NCBI GenBank assembly: GCA_028711675.1
Contig: JAQTRT010000128.1
Coordinates: forward strand, 1-7,326
DNA from: a bacterium
GTDB taxonomy: Bacteria > Spirochaetota > JAHITG01
Length of the DNA stretch: 7,326 nucleotides
Direction: 5' to 3'
Below the pieces are notes generated by a model that did no database searches, was not told the DNA's origin, and saw only the letters and a program-made list of their open reading frames with translations. Made by a program: the position numbers and the translations under genes. Positions 6,055 to 7,326 of this stretch are shown one piece after another. Numbering within the stretch: position 1 is the first letter of the stretch; every line of letters starts with the position of its first letter.

Positions 6055-6533
6055 AAAGTCTTGTTGTTTTTTATTCCCGTACCGGAAGGACACGGAAGAT
6101 CGCCGAACGCATCGCTTCCCGGCTCCAGTCTGAGAAAGAGGAGATCATAGACAGGAAGAAAAGAAGGGGATTCGTTGCCTGGTTCGTGGCCGGGGCTGAT
6201 GCTGTCAGGAAAAAACTTACTGAGATCGAGGGGATCAAAAAAGACCCTTCTTCTTTTGATGTCGTTATTCTGGGCACGCCGGTTTGGGGTGACAGCATGG
6301 TACCTGCACTCCGGACCTACATTACTCAGTTCAGGGACAAGATAAAAAGAGTTGCTTTTTTTTATTGCAGCGGCGGTACGGAAGGAAGTCAAAAGATCTT
6401 TCCTGACATGGAGGAACTGACAGGAAGAAAACCCGTTGCTACAGTTCATTTCGGTGTGTCAGAAATCGGAAAAAAGGATTTTCCGGATAAGATAAAAAAA
6501 TTCAGCGATGATGTGAGAAAAACCGTTAAATAA
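6051..6533 (+). CDS. Flavodoxin-like domain protein
   Basis: A 160-residue cytoplasmic protein with a flavodoxin fold. The FMN phosphate loop is near the N terminus: VVFYSRTGRTRKIAE, with Ser9, Thr11, Gly12 and Thr14 in the S-x-T-G-x-T pattern. The second flavin-contact loop is GTPVWGDSMVPALRTY at 75-90. A third segment, FFYCSGGTEGSQ at 103-114, is where flavodoxins contact the flavin edge. Length and layout resemble long-chain or NAD(P)H-quinone-oxidoreductase-like flavodoxins used as electron carriers. It has a strongly basic surface (KKRRG and FRDKIKR), which is unlike the acidic classical flavodoxins. It ends the DUF456-MATE unit, overlapping the exporter by four bases, and is convergent with the FecR gene 11 nt on. 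A role as redox partner of a membrane or stress function is inferred only from position. Confidence 0.9.
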   Translation: MKSLVVFYSRTGRTRKIAERIASRLQSEKEEIIDRKKRRGFVAWFVAGADAVRKKLTEIEGIKKDPSSFDVVILGTPVWGDSMVPALRTYITQFRDKIKRVAFFYCSGGTEGSQKIFPDMEELTGRKPVATVHFGVSEIGKKDFPDKIKKFSDDVRKTVK

Positions 6534-6544
6534 GGATCATTATA

Positions 6545-7324
6545 TTATTTCTGAGCCTGTTTCCTCAACTGGTCGGCGTTACTCCACTGTTTTTCCGCGG
6601 GTTTCTTGGCCAGGCTGGCTGTCAGCTTCAGGGATTCTTCCTTTACCTGTTTGGAGAGCTTCTTGTCCGCGTCATATTCCTTGCCCATGGCCTTGGCTTT
6701 GGGCAGGCCTTTCCCTTTCTTGTATTCCAGCACCTGGTTGTTGTTCACAACAGCTTCACGCAGGAAATCAAGCATCATCTCGTTGTCGTCCTTGGATATC
6801 CCCTGTTCGCCCACCAGGTCCTTCACGATGAGCTTGCCTTCGAACACAGCCACGTACGTGGTCTCCTGGTCTTTTACGTCCACCATCAGTTCGGTCCCGC
6901 GTACCCCGGCTACGGCCGTAGGCGTATAAAAATCGTAAGTGTTCTGGTCTTTCTTCAGCTTCTTGCACGAGGCAATGACCTTGCCCATGATGTTGATCCT
7001 GGATTCGGATTTCAGGATCTTTTTCTTTGTGTCATAGGAGAGGAGTGATATCTCCACAGTGGAATTCTGGCTGACGCGCATGATGGAGCCGTTGGCGAAC
7101 GCGATGTTGAGCCAGGAATCCGCGCCGGTCTTGATGATGTCCTTGGCTTTGACGGACATGCCCACCACAGGCTTGGCCCATTTTGCCGAACCGGCCGGGA
7201 GTATCTGGACATCTCCCTTGAAGAGCATGACAATGGCTGCCACGGATACTGATTCTTTGGTTCCGGCAGCCAGCACAGGTGCCAGCATAAGGGAGATGAG
7301 AAGTACGATAACAAGCTTTTTCAT
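6545..7324 (-). CDS. FecR-domain exported protein
   Basis: A 259-residue secreted or periplasmic protein. Residues 1-20 are a Sec signal peptide (MKK, a hydrophobic core, then APVLAA with likely cleavage after Ala19 or Ala20). The FecR domain spans about 28-165: VAAIVMLFKGDVQILPAG, VGMSVKAKDIIKTG, the SWLNIAFANGSIMRVSQNS strand pair, and the hallmark TPTAVAGVRGTEL at 134-146. A Lys-rich tail (about 200-259) with low complexity follows. Classical FecR proteins pass an iron-siderophore signal to an anti-sigma factor or sigma factor. This one has no membrane anchor segment beyond the signal and no neighbouring sigma or TonB-receptor gene in view, so it is more like the free-standing FecR-domain proteins of unclear function. 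The ATG at 7324 is 2 bases from the right edge, so its ribosome binding site is unseen, but the signal peptide supports it. Confidence 0.88.
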   Translation of the reverse strand: MKKLVIVLLISLMLAPVLAAGTKESVSVAAIVMLFKGDVQILPAGSAKWAKPVVGMSVKAKDIIKTGADSWLNIAFANGSIMRVSQNSTVEISLLSYDTKKKILKSESRINIMGKVIASCKKLKKDQNTYDFYTPTAVAGVRGTELMVDVKDQETTYVAVFEGKLIVKDLVGEQGISKDDNEMMLDFLREAVVNNNQVLEYKKGKGLPKAKAMGKEYDADKKLSKQVKEESLKLTASLAKKPAEKQWSNADQLRKQAQK

Positions 7325-7326
7325 GA

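Overview
The window is a piece of a moderate-GC bacterial chromosome with a dense, ordinary gene layout: ten protein genes, no RNA genes, no recognisable transposase, phage gene or CRISPR array. Two genes have clear export signals (one lipoprotein, one Sec-type FecR protein). Several encode flavin- or Fe-S-dependent proteins (flavin reductase-like, flavodoxin-like, radical SAM), which fits an anaerobic or facultatively anaerobic, probably diderm bacterium. The lineage cannot be fixed from the sequence; an uncultivated anaerobe (for example a Desulfobacterota, Spirochaetota or Aminicenantes type) is only a guess.

Layout. (1) At 2-1403 a same-strand cluster holds a SET-domain protein cut by the left edge, a DUF3788 protein and a flavin reductase-like protein; gaps are 34 and 21 nt, and the last two have near-identical GAGGAGG ribosome binding sites. 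(2) A radical SAM protein (1496-2596) follows after 92 nt, then a small lipoprotein with a probable beta-sandwich domain (2683-3312), with a possible promoter between them. (3) A GreA/GreB-type factor (3342-3830) lies on the minus strand, convergent with the lipoprotein. (4) The only long gene-free stretch, 3831-4167, carries a 144-bp imperfect palindrome with 8-bp tandem units at its ends, then a good sigma70-like promoter reading right. (5) From that promoter run a DUF456 membrane protein, a MATE-family exporter and a flavodoxin-like protein (4168-6533). The last two overlap by four bases (ATGA), with the ribosome binding site inside the exporter gene. (6) A FecR-domain exported protein (6545-7324) is convergent with that operon and runs to the right edge.

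How the genes may work together: the right-hand unit (DUF456, MATE, flavodoxin) looks co-transcribed, the exporter and flavodoxin translationally coupled. The left cluster also looks co-transcribed, but no shared pathway is evident. No complete novel system was found. The points most worth a second look are the palindromic repeat, the bacterial SET protein with a complete post-SET zinc cluster, the radical SAM protein of unassigned function, and the coupled exporter-flavodoxin pair.
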